From: Phycisphaerae bacterium
GTDB lineage: Bacteria; Planctomycetota; Phycisphaerae; Phycisphaerales; UBA1924
Length of the DNA stretch: 64,000 nucleotides
Assembly: GCA_030432905.1 (NCBI GenBank)
Contig: JAUILU010000001.1
Coordinates: forward strand, 248,001 to 312,000
Direction: 5' to 3'
Program-made: the position numbers and the translations under genes
Part shown: positions 52,384 to 60,727 of the stretch, in pieces
Position numbering within the stretch: position 1 is the first letter of the stretch
Layout of the letters: every line of letters starts with the position of its first letter
Notes under the pieces: generated by a model
The model's input: only the letters and a program-made list of their open reading frames with translations
Databases searched by the model: none
Told to the model about the DNA's origin: nothing

Positions 52384-53154
52384 TTAGTTCTTAAAGAAGA
52401 CTTCGTTCACCACATATCCAATAAAGCAGACACTCACCACTATGAATATGAACACGAGCACAGTCGCCCACCCGGGCAGTGTCTTGTTCAGTGACTCTTC
52501 GCGGATAGTACTTGGTTGAGCATGCCGCAATAGTTCTTCGACCCGTTCCTGCAGCAGGTCTCTGTCGTCCGTGTCGTCATGAACATAAATCCGACCAGAA
52601 TCGAACTGCAAATACATCCATGCAGTTCCCAGCCTCTTGCCAGCCCTCAGGATATCAACGAATATACCTAGCGGGCTGCCGAAACCGTATCCCCGAAGAT
52701 GTGCCATCGGGTATGCAGCATGCCGTTTCTTTACGGGAATCCATTTGATTTTGTGGACGGCATTGTCAGTTTCAATCGTGTTCTTGTCCCAGTTCAACTG
52801 GATACACGATTTTCTGCTCATCGTTTTTGTATAGACCATCACACACGCAAACAAGGCTACGACGACAGCTGAATAGACCCAGAACCCGCTGCTCCCGCTT
52901 CTCTTTGGTAGCTGCGATGAGACTGGCTCACTCGTGATTTCTGCCAAGAATACCACGCCAAGACACAAAGCAGCCATCGTGCCAATCCCAACGACGGACT
53001 TGACAGCTGACTTCCCTGAATAAGCGAACGTTTCTACACCGCGGTATGGCTTGTGAAACAGATTGAGAGTGCCACACTCCGGGCAATCCGGGTTAGGCTC
53101 CAGACCACCGAGGTCATAGCCGCACTTTCGACATGGCCAAGTTGATTGGCTCAC
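52384..53154 (-). CDS. Zinc-ribbon membrane protein with PH-like domain
   Basis: A 256-residue protein. An N-terminal zinc ribbon (CRKCGYDLGGL...CPECGTLN, residues 9-33) is followed by two hydrophobic helices (about 55-72 and 90-108), a soluble domain (about 115-215) and a C-terminal helix (230-250). The soluble domain resembles that of the protein at 38662-39279, which lacks the ribbon. The ATG at 53154 overlaps the aspS stop by four bases, so the gene is coupled to aspartyl-tRNA synthetase. Function unknown; lower GC than aspS. Confidence 0.72.
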   Translation of the reverse strand: MSQSTWPCRKCGYDLGGLEPNPDCPECGTLNLFHKPYRGVETFAYSGKSAVKSVVGIGTMAALCLGVVFLAEITSEPVSSQLPKRSGSSGFWVYSAVVVALFACVMVYTKTMSRKSCIQLNWDKNTIETDNAVHKIKWIPVKKRHAAYPMAHLRGYGFGSPLGIFVDILRAGKRLGTAWMYLQFDSGRIYVHDDTDDRDLLQERVEELLRHAQPSTIREESLNKTLPGWATVLVFIFIVVSVCFIGYVVNEVFFKN

Positions 53155-54959
53155 TCTTCGGCTTCAACCTCACGCACATGCAGCTCTTTGAGCTGTTCCT
53201 GACTCACCGTTCCCGGGGCTTCGGTCATAAGATCGCCGCCGGTCTGGGTCTTGGGGAACGCGATGACGTCGCGGATGTTGTCCGTGCCGACGAGGTGCAT
53301 CGTGAGGCGGTCGAGACCGAACGCGATGCCGCCGTGCGGCGGGGCTCCGAGTTGGAGCGCATCGAGCAGGAAGCTGAATTTGTCCTTGGCTTCCTCGATC
53401 GACATGCCGAGCAGCTCGAAGACCTTCGACTGCACCTTCTGATTGTGGATACGTATCGAGCCGCCGCCGATCTCAGAGCCGTTGCAGATGATGTCGTAGC
53501 CCGCAGAGACGATGCCCTCGATCGTGTCGATATCGCCCGGGTCCGCTGCAAGGAAGGCCTCGATCTGGTCCTCAACCGGCGCGGTGAACGGATGGTGCAT
53601 GGCGTAGAACCTGCCGCCTTCTTCGTCGTACTCGAACATCGGGAAATCGACGACCCACAGGAAGTCCCACTTGGATTCGTCGATGAGGTCGAGATCGTTC
53701 GCGATCTTAAGACGGAGTTCGCCCATCGCTTTGAGGCATGTCGTGCGCGAGTCTGCGCCGAACAGGATCATGTCGCCCGGCTGGGCCTCGGTGCGCTCTG
53801 CGATCTCGTCCCACACACCCTCAATGAAACGTGCGATACCGGTCTCGGGCTTGCCCTCGGCGTTCACCTTTACGGTCGGGACGCCGCCCGCGCCGAATTG
53901 TTTGACGAATTCTGAGTAGCCGTCGGTCATCTTGCGCGTGAACTTCTCGACACCACCGGGCACACGGATGGCCTTGATGCAGCCATGCCGCTTGCCGAGG
54001 GCTTCGGTGAACACCTTGAAATCGGTCTTCGCCGCGATGTCCGAGACGTCGATCAGCTCAAGACCGAATCGGCGGTCGGGACGATCTATGCCGAAGCGAT
54101 CCATCGCCTCGCGGTACGTCATCTGCTCGAGCTTGGGCACATCGACATCGAGGACTTCCTTGAAGACCCTGCGGACCATGCCCTCCATCATGTTGATCAC
54201 ATCATCACGATCGACGAACGACATCTCGCAGTCGATCTGCGTGAACTCAGCCTGGCGGTCGGCACGAGGGTCCTCGTCACGGAAGCACCGGCAGATCTGC
54301 AGGTAGCGATCACATCCAGACACCATCAGTAGCTGCTTGAACAGCTGAGGCGACTGGGGCAGCGCGTACCACGAGCCCGCCTGGTTTCGGCTCGGGACGA
54401 TGAAGTCTCTGGCCCCCTCAGGGGTGGACTTGCACAGGATCGGCGTCTCGATCTCGAGAAAGCCCTGCTCGTCGAAGTAGTCGCGCACAACCTTGGTCAC
54501 ACGGTGGCGAGCCTTGAGGATCTTCTGCATCGAGGGTCGGCGAAGATCGATGTACCGGTGCTTGAGCCGGATCTCTTCCCTAGGAAGTTTGCTCTTCTCG
54601 CCCTCGCTCGGTAGAAAGGGTGGCGTACTCGATGCGCTGAGCACCTCGAGTTCTTTCACGACAACTTCAATCTCACCCGTCGCGAGCTTCGGGTTCACAC
54701 CACCCTCTCGTTTTCGGACCACGCCTGACGCAGCGATCACGAACTCGTTGCGGAGTTTGTCGGCTTCGTCAAGCAACTCCTTCGACGCGTCTTCGGCGTC
54801 GAACACAAGCTGTGTCAGCCCCTCGCGGTCTCTGATGTCGACAAAGATCAGCTCATTGCCCTGGACCCGGTACGCATTGACCCAGCCGGCCAGCGCCACG
54901 GCCTGGCCGACGTGTTCGGTGCCGAGTTGGTTGCAGTTGTGGGTACGCTTGAGCATCAC
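53151..54959 (-). CDS. aspS: Aspartyl-tRNA synthetase
   Basis: A 602-residue class II synthetase. It has the OB-fold anticodon-binding domain (about residues 1-110; VALAGWVNAYRVQGNELIFVDIRDREG), the class II motifs RHRVTKVVRDYFDEQGFLEIETP (motif 1), CFRDEDPRADRQAEFTQID (motif 2) and GIAFGLDRLTMHLVG (motif 3), and a bacterial-type GAD insertion domain. As a bacterial AspRS it may be discriminating or non-discriminating for tRNA-Asn. The tRNA-Asp gene is elsewhere in the window (8156-8229). AGGAG stands before the tandem ATGs at 54959/54956. A zinc-ribbon gene is coupled to its stop. Confidence 0.96.
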   Translation of the reverse strand: MMLKRTHNCNQLGTEHVGQAVALAGWVNAYRVQGNELIFVDIRDREGLTQLVFDAEDASKELLDEADKLRNEFVIAASGVVRKREGGVNPKLATGEIEVVVKELEVLSASSTPPFLPSEGEKSKLPREEIRLKHRYIDLRRPSMQKILKARHRVTKVVRDYFDEQGFLEIETPILCKSTPEGARDFIVPSRNQAGSWYALPQSPQLFKQLLMVSGCDRYLQICRCFRDEDPRADRQAEFTQIDCEMSFVDRDDVINMMEGMVRRVFKEVLDVDVPKLEQMTYREAMDRFGIDRPDRRFGLELIDVSDIAAKTDFKVFTEALGKRHGCIKAIRVPGGVEKFTRKMTDGYSEFVKQFGAGGVPTVKVNAEGKPETGIARFIEGVWDEIAERTEAQPGDMILFGADSRTTCLKAMGELRLKIANDLDLIDESKWDFLWVVDFPMFEYDEEGGRFYAMHHPFTAPVEDQIEAFLAADPGDIDTIEGIVSAGYDIICNGSEIGGGSIRIHNQKVQSKVFELLGMSIEEAKDKFSFLLDALQLGAPPHGGIAFGLDRLTMHLVGTDNIRDVIAFPKTQTGGDLMTEAPGTVSQEQLKELHVREVEAEE

Positions 54960-55054
54960 TTTCTCCTGGGTCTAGGCCTAACGCGGCGAGTCTAGGTCCA
55001 AAGCACCCCGCATCTCTGGTATACAGCGTGGCACTCGACTCGAAATCCCTGTTT

Positions 55055-55324
55055 TCACCCGAGCCGAACACTCTTGGCCCGGTGATATCGGCCCCGGCTT
55101 GACCGCCAACGGATCATCAGCGTGACGGGCCCGAGCACCAGCCTGTAGCCGCGCCGGACCGCATTTGCCTCACGCACAAGCCGCGCGACTTCTCGCTCGT
55201 GACGCGTCACGTTCCGGCTCGTTCGTTCGAACAGAGCCCACCGCTCCGAGTTCAGATCTTTATGTTCCAAGATATTTCTCACTAGTTCAGAGTGCGCACG
55301 GCGCACCGATACCATTGCGGGCAT
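55055..55324 (-). CDS. Small basic protein, doubtful
   Basis: A possible gene of about 89 residues, rich in Arg and largely helical (SELVRNILEHKDLNSERWAL, 'ARLVREANAVRRGYRLVL'). A frame is open from 55345; ATGs at 55324 and 55315 are possible starts, with no clear ribosome site. The mid-part looks like ordered protein sequence, but no family is recognised, and two small perfect inverted repeats lie in its 5' part, which argues for a regulatory role of this stretch instead. Confidence 0.3.
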   Translation of the reverse strand: MPAMVSVRRAHSELVRNILEHKDLNSERWALFERTSRNVTRHEREVARLVREANAVRRGYRLVLGPVTLMIRWRSSRGRYHRAKSVRLG

Positions 55325-55331
55325 CGCCCGC
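55292..55331. repeat. Two adjacent perfect inverted repeats
   Basis: GTGCGC-ACG-GCGCAC at 55292-55306 and GCGGGC-ATC-GCCCGC at 55317-55331, each a 6-base stem with a 3-base loop, ten bases apart. They could be protein-binding sites or RNA hairpins. Confidence 0.4.
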
Positions 55332-55460
55332 GTCAACCAAATCACACAACAACAGCAGGCACACCCCTCCCCGGAGTGAGCGACACGCGATTCAGACGCG
55401 CACGGCTACCCGTGAGGGTTCAAGAACATGACGATGATGAGCAGGTTCGACGTGTCGCCG

Positions 55461-55547
55461 TCAGCCTTGGCAAGGCTGAAACTGGCGTGACGTATCGTCA
55501 GAAAGGAGACCTGCGACAGCAACGTCGTTGATATCAGCGTTGTTCAT
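55461..55547 (-). CDS. Possible 28-residue peptide
   Basis: An ATG at 55547 is preceded by a perfect AAGGAG with six bases spacing and opens a 28-residue frame (starts MNNADINDVAVAGLL). A second frame, shifted by +1, takes over near its end and continues to a TAG at 55406 with a hydrophobic stretch (NLLIIVMFLNPHG). The peptide could be real, a leader peptide, or the remains of a slightly longer one. No signal or family is recognised. Confidence 0.35.
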   Translation of the reverse strand: MNNADINDVAVAGLLSDDTSRQFQPCQG

Positions 55548-55692
55548 CGTGAGCTCCTTTGCAAAGCGTGGCATGAGCCACTTATGCGAGAAATACGTCG
55601 TTTCCGGGCACAACGCCCGGAGGTCGAGCGGCCAGTGTACACACAGTGCATCGGGTGTCAAGGTGTGAGACGTTGAAGAAGATCTGATAATG

Positions 55693-55728
55693 CAATAAAA
55701 AGCCCGGCGACCTTTCGATTGCCGGGCT
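55693..55728 (-). terminator. Intrinsic terminator after thiolase
   Basis: On the minus strand an 8-base stem AGCCCGGC/GCCGGGCT (55721-55728 and 55701-55708) with a 12-base loop is followed by TTTTATTG. It lies about 30 bases after the thiolase stop. Confidence 0.85.
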
Positions 55729-55757
55729 CATTGAGAATCGTTGTCAATCTCGATGGA

Positions 55758-56957
55758 TTATGCCATCTCGATAACCATCGCGACCGAATTTCCACCGCCG
55801 AGGCAGAGGCCCGCGAGGCCACGCTTGGCGCCGGTTCGCTGCATCTGGTGAACGAGCGTTGTAAGCACGCGAGCGCCGGATGCGCCGATCGGGTGACCGA
55901 GCGCGATGCCGCCGCCGCAGATGTTGAGTTTGTCCTCGGAGATGCCCAGCTCTTTGATGTTGCAGAGCACCTGTGCCGCGAACGCCTCGTTGATCTCAAA
56001 GAGATCGATGTCTTCAACGCTCAGGCCGGCCTTGGCAACCGCCTGCCGGATTCCCTCGATCGGTGCCGCGAAGATGTCCTTCGGTGCGACGCCGCTGGTC
56101 GCGTAGCTCAAGATCTTGGCCATCGGCTTGATGCCGAGTTCCTGGGCCTTGCTCTCGCTCATCACGACGGTCGCCGCGGCACCGTCCGAGATCTGGCTGG
56201 CGTTGCCCGCGGTGACCGTGCCGTCTTTCTCGAAGACCGCACGCAGGCCCGCAAGACCCTCGGGCGTGGAGTCGCCCCTGATGCCTTCGTCGGCCTGCAC
56301 GCCGCCCTCTGGGCCAGGCTTGCGCTTGTTGCCGAGGTCTTCGCCGGTGAGTTTGACCATCTCGCTGTCGAAGTGGCCCTCAGCCGTGGCTTTGGCGGCT
56401 CTGACGTGGCTCTGGGCGCTGAAGCGGTCCTGTTCTTCGCGGCTGATGTCGTACTTCTTAGCGATGTGATCCGCAGCGTTGCCCATGGCCCAGCCCTCGA
56501 ACGCACAGGTCAGCCCGTCGTGCTGCATATGGTCGTCCATGGTCGCCGGGCCGAACTTGGCGCCTTGGCGGATGTTGGAGTAGTGCGGGGCAAGCGTCAT
56601 GTTTTCGAGGCCGCCCGCGACAACGCAGTCGTTGTCACCGGCTTTAATCGACTGAGCCGCGAGCATGACGGCTTCGAGGCCCGAGCCGCAGACCTTGTTG
56701 ATGGTCTTCGCGCTGACGGTGTCGGGAAGCCCTGCGCCAAGCGCCGCCTGGCGGGCCGGGTTCTGGCCCAGACCGGCCTGCAGGACGCAGCCCATGATGC
56801 ACTCGTCCACGTGGTCCTTGGCCGACGGGACCGCGTCGAGGACCGCTTTCACCGCGATGCTGCCAAGAGCGGTCGAGGAGGTCCGGCTGAATCCGCCGAG
56901 GAAACGACCAATAGGGGTGCGTTTGGCGGCAACGATGACTGGCTGATTGGCGGACAA
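55758..56957 (-). CDS. Acetyl-CoA acetyltransferase (thiolase)
   Basis: A 399-residue thiolase that condenses or cleaves acetoacetyl-CoA. The nucleophilic Cys is in NKVCGSGLEAVMLAAQSI, the conserved NEAFAAQ and the GGGIALGHPIGASGAR His, and the final CLGGGNSVAMVIE Cys motif are intact. The best start is a TTG at 56957 with GGAG upstream, since no ATG lies at the family N-terminus. A strong terminator follows. It could feed acetyl-CoA/propionyl-CoA metabolism together with the methylcitrate genes on the other side. Biosynthetic and degradative thiolases cannot be told apart here. Confidence 0.92.
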   Translation of the reverse strand: MSANQPVIVAAKRTPIGRFLGGFSRTSSTALGSIAVKAVLDAVPSAKDHVDECIMGCVLQAGLGQNPARQAALGAGLPDTVSAKTINKVCGSGLEAVMLAAQSIKAGDNDCVVAGGLENMTLAPHYSNIRQGAKFGPATMDDHMQHDGLTCAFEGWAMGNAADHIAKKYDISREEQDRFSAQSHVRAAKATAEGHFDSEMVKLTGEDLGNKRKPGPEGGVQADEGIRGDSTPEGLAGLRAVFEKDGTVTAGNASQISDGAAATVVMSESKAQELGIKPMAKILSYATSGVAPKDIFAAPIEGIRQAVAKAGLSVEDIDLFEINEAFAAQVLCNIKELGISEDKLNICGGGIALGHPIGASGARVLTTLVHQMQRTGAKRGLAGLCLGGGNSVAMVIEMA

Positions 56958-57047
56958 GGCGGCTCTCCTGTTGAGATTGCTGAGCGGAACGGTTCCGAGC
57001 CGATTCTAGCCTGTATACAGCCAGTTTCTGCCGCCCGAGGACACCGA

Positions 57048-57809
57048 ATGACCGACACCGCACGACTCGACGAGATCGCCTCAAAGGACATCTACGTCGT
57101 CGATACAGACCACGGCCCGATCAAAATGCTCGCCGACACCGGCACACTCAAGTGGCGTGCCAAGACACTGCTCAGCAAAGAGCCGGACACGATTGAGTGG
57201 ATCGAGCAGTTTGACAGGGGTGACGTTTTCTGGGACATCGGCGCCAACGTCGGGGTGTACTCGCTCTACGCGGCCCGTGCGGACAAGGTCTCGCGCGTCC
57301 TCGCGTTCGAGCCGTCGCCTTGGAATTTCTCGGCCCTCGTCCGGTCGGCCAACCTCAACGGCTGGAGCGACCGTATCGCGACCTACTGCCTAGCGATCTC
57401 CAACTCAACCAAGCTCGACACCCTCCATATGAAGAACGCCTTCTTCGGCTCTGCCCAGTGCAGCTTCGGAGAAGCGGTCAACCAATGGGGCGGCGAACTC
57501 GACGTCGCGTTTGAGCAATCAGCGATCGGGATTTCGATCGATCGCTTCATCGAGCTGTTCGCCCCGCCCTTTCCAAACCGCATCAAGATCGATGTGGACG
57601 GCCTCGACGGCGCGATCGCCGAGGGCATGCGGGACACGGTCCTCGACAAGCGTGTCAAGAGCGTTCTCATCGAGATCGACCAAGCACGAACAGGCGAACT
57701 GGATCGTGTCACTGATATCTTCGCCGCCGGAGGCCTCGACCTGATGAACCCACCCCCCGAGGGCGGCTGGCTCGACTCGAACAACTTCTGCTTCGCAAGG
57801 CGGCACTAG
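57048..57809 (+). CDS. FkbM-family methyltransferase
   Basis: A 253-residue SAM-dependent methyltransferase of the FkbM family. The SAM-binding motif I is DVFWDIGANVGVYSLYAAR (about residues 60-78), followed by VLAFEPSPWNFSALV (motif II Glu), the SIDRFIELF and IKIDVDGLDGAIAEGM segments typical of FkbM, and a C-terminal NNFCFARR strand. FkbM enzymes methylate hydroxyls of sugars or polyketides; the acceptor is not evident. CGAGGA precedes the ATG, and a CTGTATACAG palindrome containing a -10-like sequence lies at 57011-57020. A second methyltransferase gene follows 39 bases downstream. Confidence 0.88.
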   Translation: MTDTARLDEIASKDIYVVDTDHGPIKMLADTGTLKWRAKTLLSKEPDTIEWIEQFDRGDVFWDIGANVGVYSLYAARADKVSRVLAFEPSPWNFSALVRSANLNGWSDRIATYCLAISNSTKLDTLHMKNAFFGSAQCSFGEAVNQWGGELDVAFEQSAIGISIDRFIELFAPPFPNRIKIDVDGLDGAIAEGMRDTVLDKRVKSVLIEIDQARTGELDRVTDIFAAGGLDLMNPPPEGGWLDSNNFCFARRH

Positions 57810-57848
57810 TCTGCAGCTACACTCTGCCGAGCACACCAGGAGCAGGCG

Positions 57849-58550
57849 ATGCGCGAACCTCAGTTTCACCGGATGACCGACTACAACAAGAGCCTCATCC
57901 CCAACGCGCACCTACGCCAACTCGAAGAAGGTGTTGGCAGCAGGGAAGAGTGGGTCGAGCAATCGGGCTACAGCATCGGCTACCCCGCGTGGGGCATTCT
58001 CTACTACACATTGCTGTGCAGACTCAAGCCGGAAGCATACAACCTCGTCATCGAGACCGGCACCAACATCGGCTGCTCATCGATCGTCCTCGCCCAAGCG
58101 ATCAAAGACTCGCGAGGCACCGGGGAGCTCCGGACTGTCGAACTCGAGCCGGACAATCTCAAACGTGCCAAGGAGAACATCGAGCTCGCCGGCCTGTCGG
58201 ACATCGTGAAGTTCTATGAGGGAGACGCGATTGAGCAGCTTCCAAAGATGCTCGCCGGGAGTGAAACGGTTTCTGTCGCGTTCCTTGATGGAAGCCACCT
58301 GTATAAGCAGGTGATCAAAGAATTCGAGATCCTTGAGCCTCACCTCGAGGACGACTCGGTGGTCATTTTCGACAACACGTTCAATCGCTTCGAGCCTCAC
58401 GAAGATCAGCGGGTCAACGGGGCGCTCCGGCGCATCCAGGCCGACTTCGGCGGCAACCTGATCAATCTGCCCTTCTGCTCGTGGGCGACGCCCGGCATGG
58501 CCCTGTGGCAGCGCCAGCCGTTTGAGGACATGACTCCACCCTCGGCGTGA
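57849..58550 (+). CDS. Class I SAM-dependent methyltransferase
   Basis: A 233-residue methyltransferase of the Methyltransferase_24 / cephalosporin-hydroxylase-like type. SAM motif I reads NLVIETGTNIGCSSIVLA; TVELEPDNLKRAKENI follows (motif II Glu), and VSVAFLDGSHLYKQVIKEFEIL supplies the conserved DGxH. The C-terminal part (VVIFDNTFNRFEPHEDQRV) has the metal-ligand-like Asp/Asn seen in this group. AGGAG lies before the ATG, and a TACACT -10-like box lies at 57818. It may share a pathway with the FkbM enzyme just upstream, possibly modifying a surface glycan. Confidence 0.85.
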   Translation: MREPQFHRMTDYNKSLIPNAHLRQLEEGVGSREEWVEQSGYSIGYPAWGILYYTLLCRLKPEAYNLVIETGTNIGCSSIVLAQAIKDSRGTGELRTVELEPDNLKRAKENIELAGLSDIVKFYEGDAIEQLPKMLAGSETVSVAFLDGSHLYKQVIKEFEILEPHLEDDSVVIFDNTFNRFEPHEDQRVNGALRRIQADFGGNLINLPFCSWATPGMALWQRQPFEDMTPPSA

Positions 58551-58598
58551 CCGGGCCTAAGCTCTCTCCACCACGGTATACAACCCCCGGAGAGTCCC

Positions 58599-60194
58599 AT
58601 GTCGAGCGAATCTGTCCATCTCCCCGCAAACTCCAACCAGGCCCTCGGCATCGCCCAGTACGCCATCGACTTCATGAAATCGGGCAACCCCGACGAGTCG
58701 GTCCTCGAACGCACACGCATGTTCCACACCGACGCCTGCCTCTGCGGCCTGTCGGCACTCGCTCTTGGAACCAACGCCCCCACCATCCTCCGCGATGAAG
58801 CCCTGGGTTACCCGGTCGGCAGCTCGACTCCTAAGATCGGCGAGATCGAGCGGACCGGCGCCACCGTCTTCGGCTCGTCCGACCTGGTCTCGCCCGAGAA
58901 AGCGATCCTTGCCAACTCATCCGCGGTCCGCGAATGGGACTCCAACGGCACCAACTTCGGCTACGACCCAGAACGCGGGAACACCGCGGGCGAATTCGGT
59001 CACAACGATTTCTACGGCGTGGCGCTCGCGGCGGCACAGATGGCAGGCCAGGACGGCGCCTACGCACTCCGCGGGATGGTCCTCTCCGACGAGATCCGGG
59101 GCAGACTCGCGGAAGTATTCAGCCTCAAGACGTACAAAGTTGACCACGTTGTCCACGGCGCGATCGCTTCGGCTGCTGTCTTTGGCGCGATGATGGGCGC
59201 TACCGCGGAACAGATTGAGAGCGCAATAGGCATGGTCGTTGCTCACGCCATCCCGTTCAGAGCGATCCGCGCCGGCAAGCAGTTGTCCGACTCGAAGGGT
59301 GCTTCTGCTGCAATCAGCACCGAGTTTGCGATCACCGCGATGAAGCGTTCGATGAACGGGTTCATGGGCCCACGGGACATCTTCCGCAACCCGGAAGCGA
59401 TCTTCAGGATCTTCGAGGGCCCCGGACAGATGTTCGTCGCCACGGGCAAGAAGCCGGGCAACACCGAGAACGCAGACGCCTCGCCGTTCGATCTGCACCT
59501 CTCGATGTCGGGCACGAATTTCACGGTCATGGGCATGCACTTCAAGCTGGGGCTCTACGAGCACCAGTCAGCAGGCGCGATCCAGGCCATGATCGACCTT
59601 CTTGAGAAGTGCCCCTCGCTCATGGACGACAACGCCGGCGGCAACATCGAGAAGATCAAGATCATCGCCTACGAACCCGCGTTCGGCATCATCGGCGACC
59701 CCGCCAAACGCAACCCAACTACCCGCCAGAGCGCGGACCACTCGATGGTCTACATCGTCTCGACGCTCCTGCGTAAGGCACTCACGAGCAAGACAGTCGG
59801 GTGGAAAGAGCTCATGCTCGAGCCCGCTGACTACGGCGACAGCGCAATCTACGACTCACGTACGCGTGCACTCATGGACAAGATCGAGTTCGAGCACGGC
59901 GGCAAGGAGTACGACGACAAGTACCCCGACGGCATCCCGACGAGCGTTGTCATCACCGACACCGACGGCTCCGCGTACGAATCGGGTCTCGTTATGTACC
60001 CGGGCGGTCATGCACGCAACAAGACCGCAGATCTCAAGGACATCCTCGCCCACAAGTTCCAGCTGCTCGGCAAGCTCGCTTTCGAGAAGCCCGAGCCGAT
60101 TATCGAGCGGTACAACAACATCTCGAACCTGTCCGCCGACGAGCTGCGCGACATCAACAGCTACGAGATTATCACCCGCGGCACGTTCAAATGA
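58599..60194 (+). CDS. prpD: 2-methylcitrate dehydratase (MmgE/PrpD family)
   Basis: A 531-residue MmgE/PrpD-family enzyme that dehydrates 2-methylcitrate to 2-methylaconitate in the methylcitrate cycle of propionyl-CoA oxidation. Visible family regions include AVREWDSNGTNFGYD, AGEFGHNDFYGVALAAAQM, KVDHVVHGAIASAAVFGAMM and the later KQLSDSKGASAA, with the C-terminal PGGHARNKTADLKDIL lid. GGAG stands before the ATG. The downstream LOG-family gene overlaps its stop by four bases. PrpB and the synthase (PrpC/GltA) follow within 3 kb. Confidence 0.92.
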   Translation: MSSESVHLPANSNQALGIAQYAIDFMKSGNPDESVLERTRMFHTDACLCGLSALALGTNAPTILRDEALGYPVGSSTPKIGEIERTGATVFGSSDLVSPEKAILANSSAVREWDSNGTNFGYDPERGNTAGEFGHNDFYGVALAAAQMAGQDGAYALRGMVLSDEIRGRLAEVFSLKTYKVDHVVHGAIASAAVFGAMMGATAEQIESAIGMVVAHAIPFRAIRAGKQLSDSKGASAAISTEFAITAMKRSMNGFMGPRDIFRNPEAIFRIFEGPGQMFVATGKKPGNTENADASPFDLHLSMSGTNFTVMGMHFKLGLYEHQSAGAIQAMIDLLEKCPSLMDDNAGGNIEKIKIIAYEPAFGIIGDPAKRNPTTRQSADHSMVYIVSTLLRKALTSKTVGWKELMLEPADYGDSAIYDSRTRALMDKIEFEHGGKEYDDKYPDGIPTSVVITDTDGSAYESGLVMYPGGHARNKTADLKDILAHKFQLLGKLAFEKPEPIIERYNNISNLSADELRDINSYEIITRGTFK

Positions 60195-60727
60195 GCCGAG
60201 CGATCTGTGTGTACCTTGGTGCAAGGTCCGGGGACGGGCCTGCCTGGGAACAGGCAGCGGCTGAAGCGGGTGCCGCGATCGCACAGGCCGGCCACACGCT
60301 GGTCTACGGCGGCGGGCAACTCGGCCTGATGGGTGTCGTAGCGGACAACGCGATCAACGCCGGCGGCAAGGTCGTTGGCGTGATCCCTACCGCGCTGATT
60401 GAACTCGAACAGGCCCACCACGGCCTAGCCGAACAGCATGTCGTCGAGAACATGCACCAACGCAAAGCCAAGCTCACCGAGCTGTCTGACGCGTTCCTTG
60501 TCCTGCCCGGTGGTTTCGGCACGCTCGATGAGCTGTTCGAGGCCATCACATGGCGGCAACTCAGGTTCCACCAGAAACCGATCGGCATCTGGAACGTGGG
60601 CGGGTACTACGACGCGCTCTGGGAGTTTCTACAGAACGGCAGGTCGATCGGCTTCATGCCCGAAGCCACGTTCGAGTCGCTCTTCATTGACAGCGACCTC
60701 GGTAACCTGCTTGCGAAGCTGAGTTAG
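60191..60727 (+). CDS. LOG family protein (TIGR00730; nucleoside-5'-monophosphate phosphoribohydrolase type)
   Basis: A 178-residue Rossmann-like protein of the LOG family. The signatures GHTLVYGGGQLGLMGVVAD and LPGGFGTLDELFEAITWRQL (PGGxGTxxE) are complete. Relatives cleave cytokinin riboside monophosphates or AMP to free base and ribose 5-phosphate. The ATG at 60191 overlaps the prpD stop (ATGA), so it is coupled to prpD without an obvious metabolic link. Its stop abuts the convergent M28 peptidase gene with no gap. Confidence 0.93.
   Translation: MSRAICVYLGARSGDGPAWEQAAAEAGAAIAQAGHTLVYGGGQLGLMGVVADNAINAGGKVVGVIPTALIELEQAHHGLAEQHVVENMHQRKAKLTELSDAFLVLPGGFGTLDELFEAITWRQLRFHQKPIGIWNVGGYYDALWEFLQNGRSIGFMPEATFESLFIDSDLGNLLAKLS

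Noticed and set aside
57011-57020. CTGTATACAG palindrome before the FkbM gene as a possible regulator site
   Set aside because: Related GTATAC sequences before other genes (55019, 58576, 63050) are not palindromic beyond the core and are more simply variants of the -10 element.
55719-57047. Long plus-strand open frame leading into the FkbM methyltransferase gene
   Set aside because: It is the complementary shadow of the thiolase gene; the methyltransferase fold starts at the ATG at 57048, which has a ribosome site.
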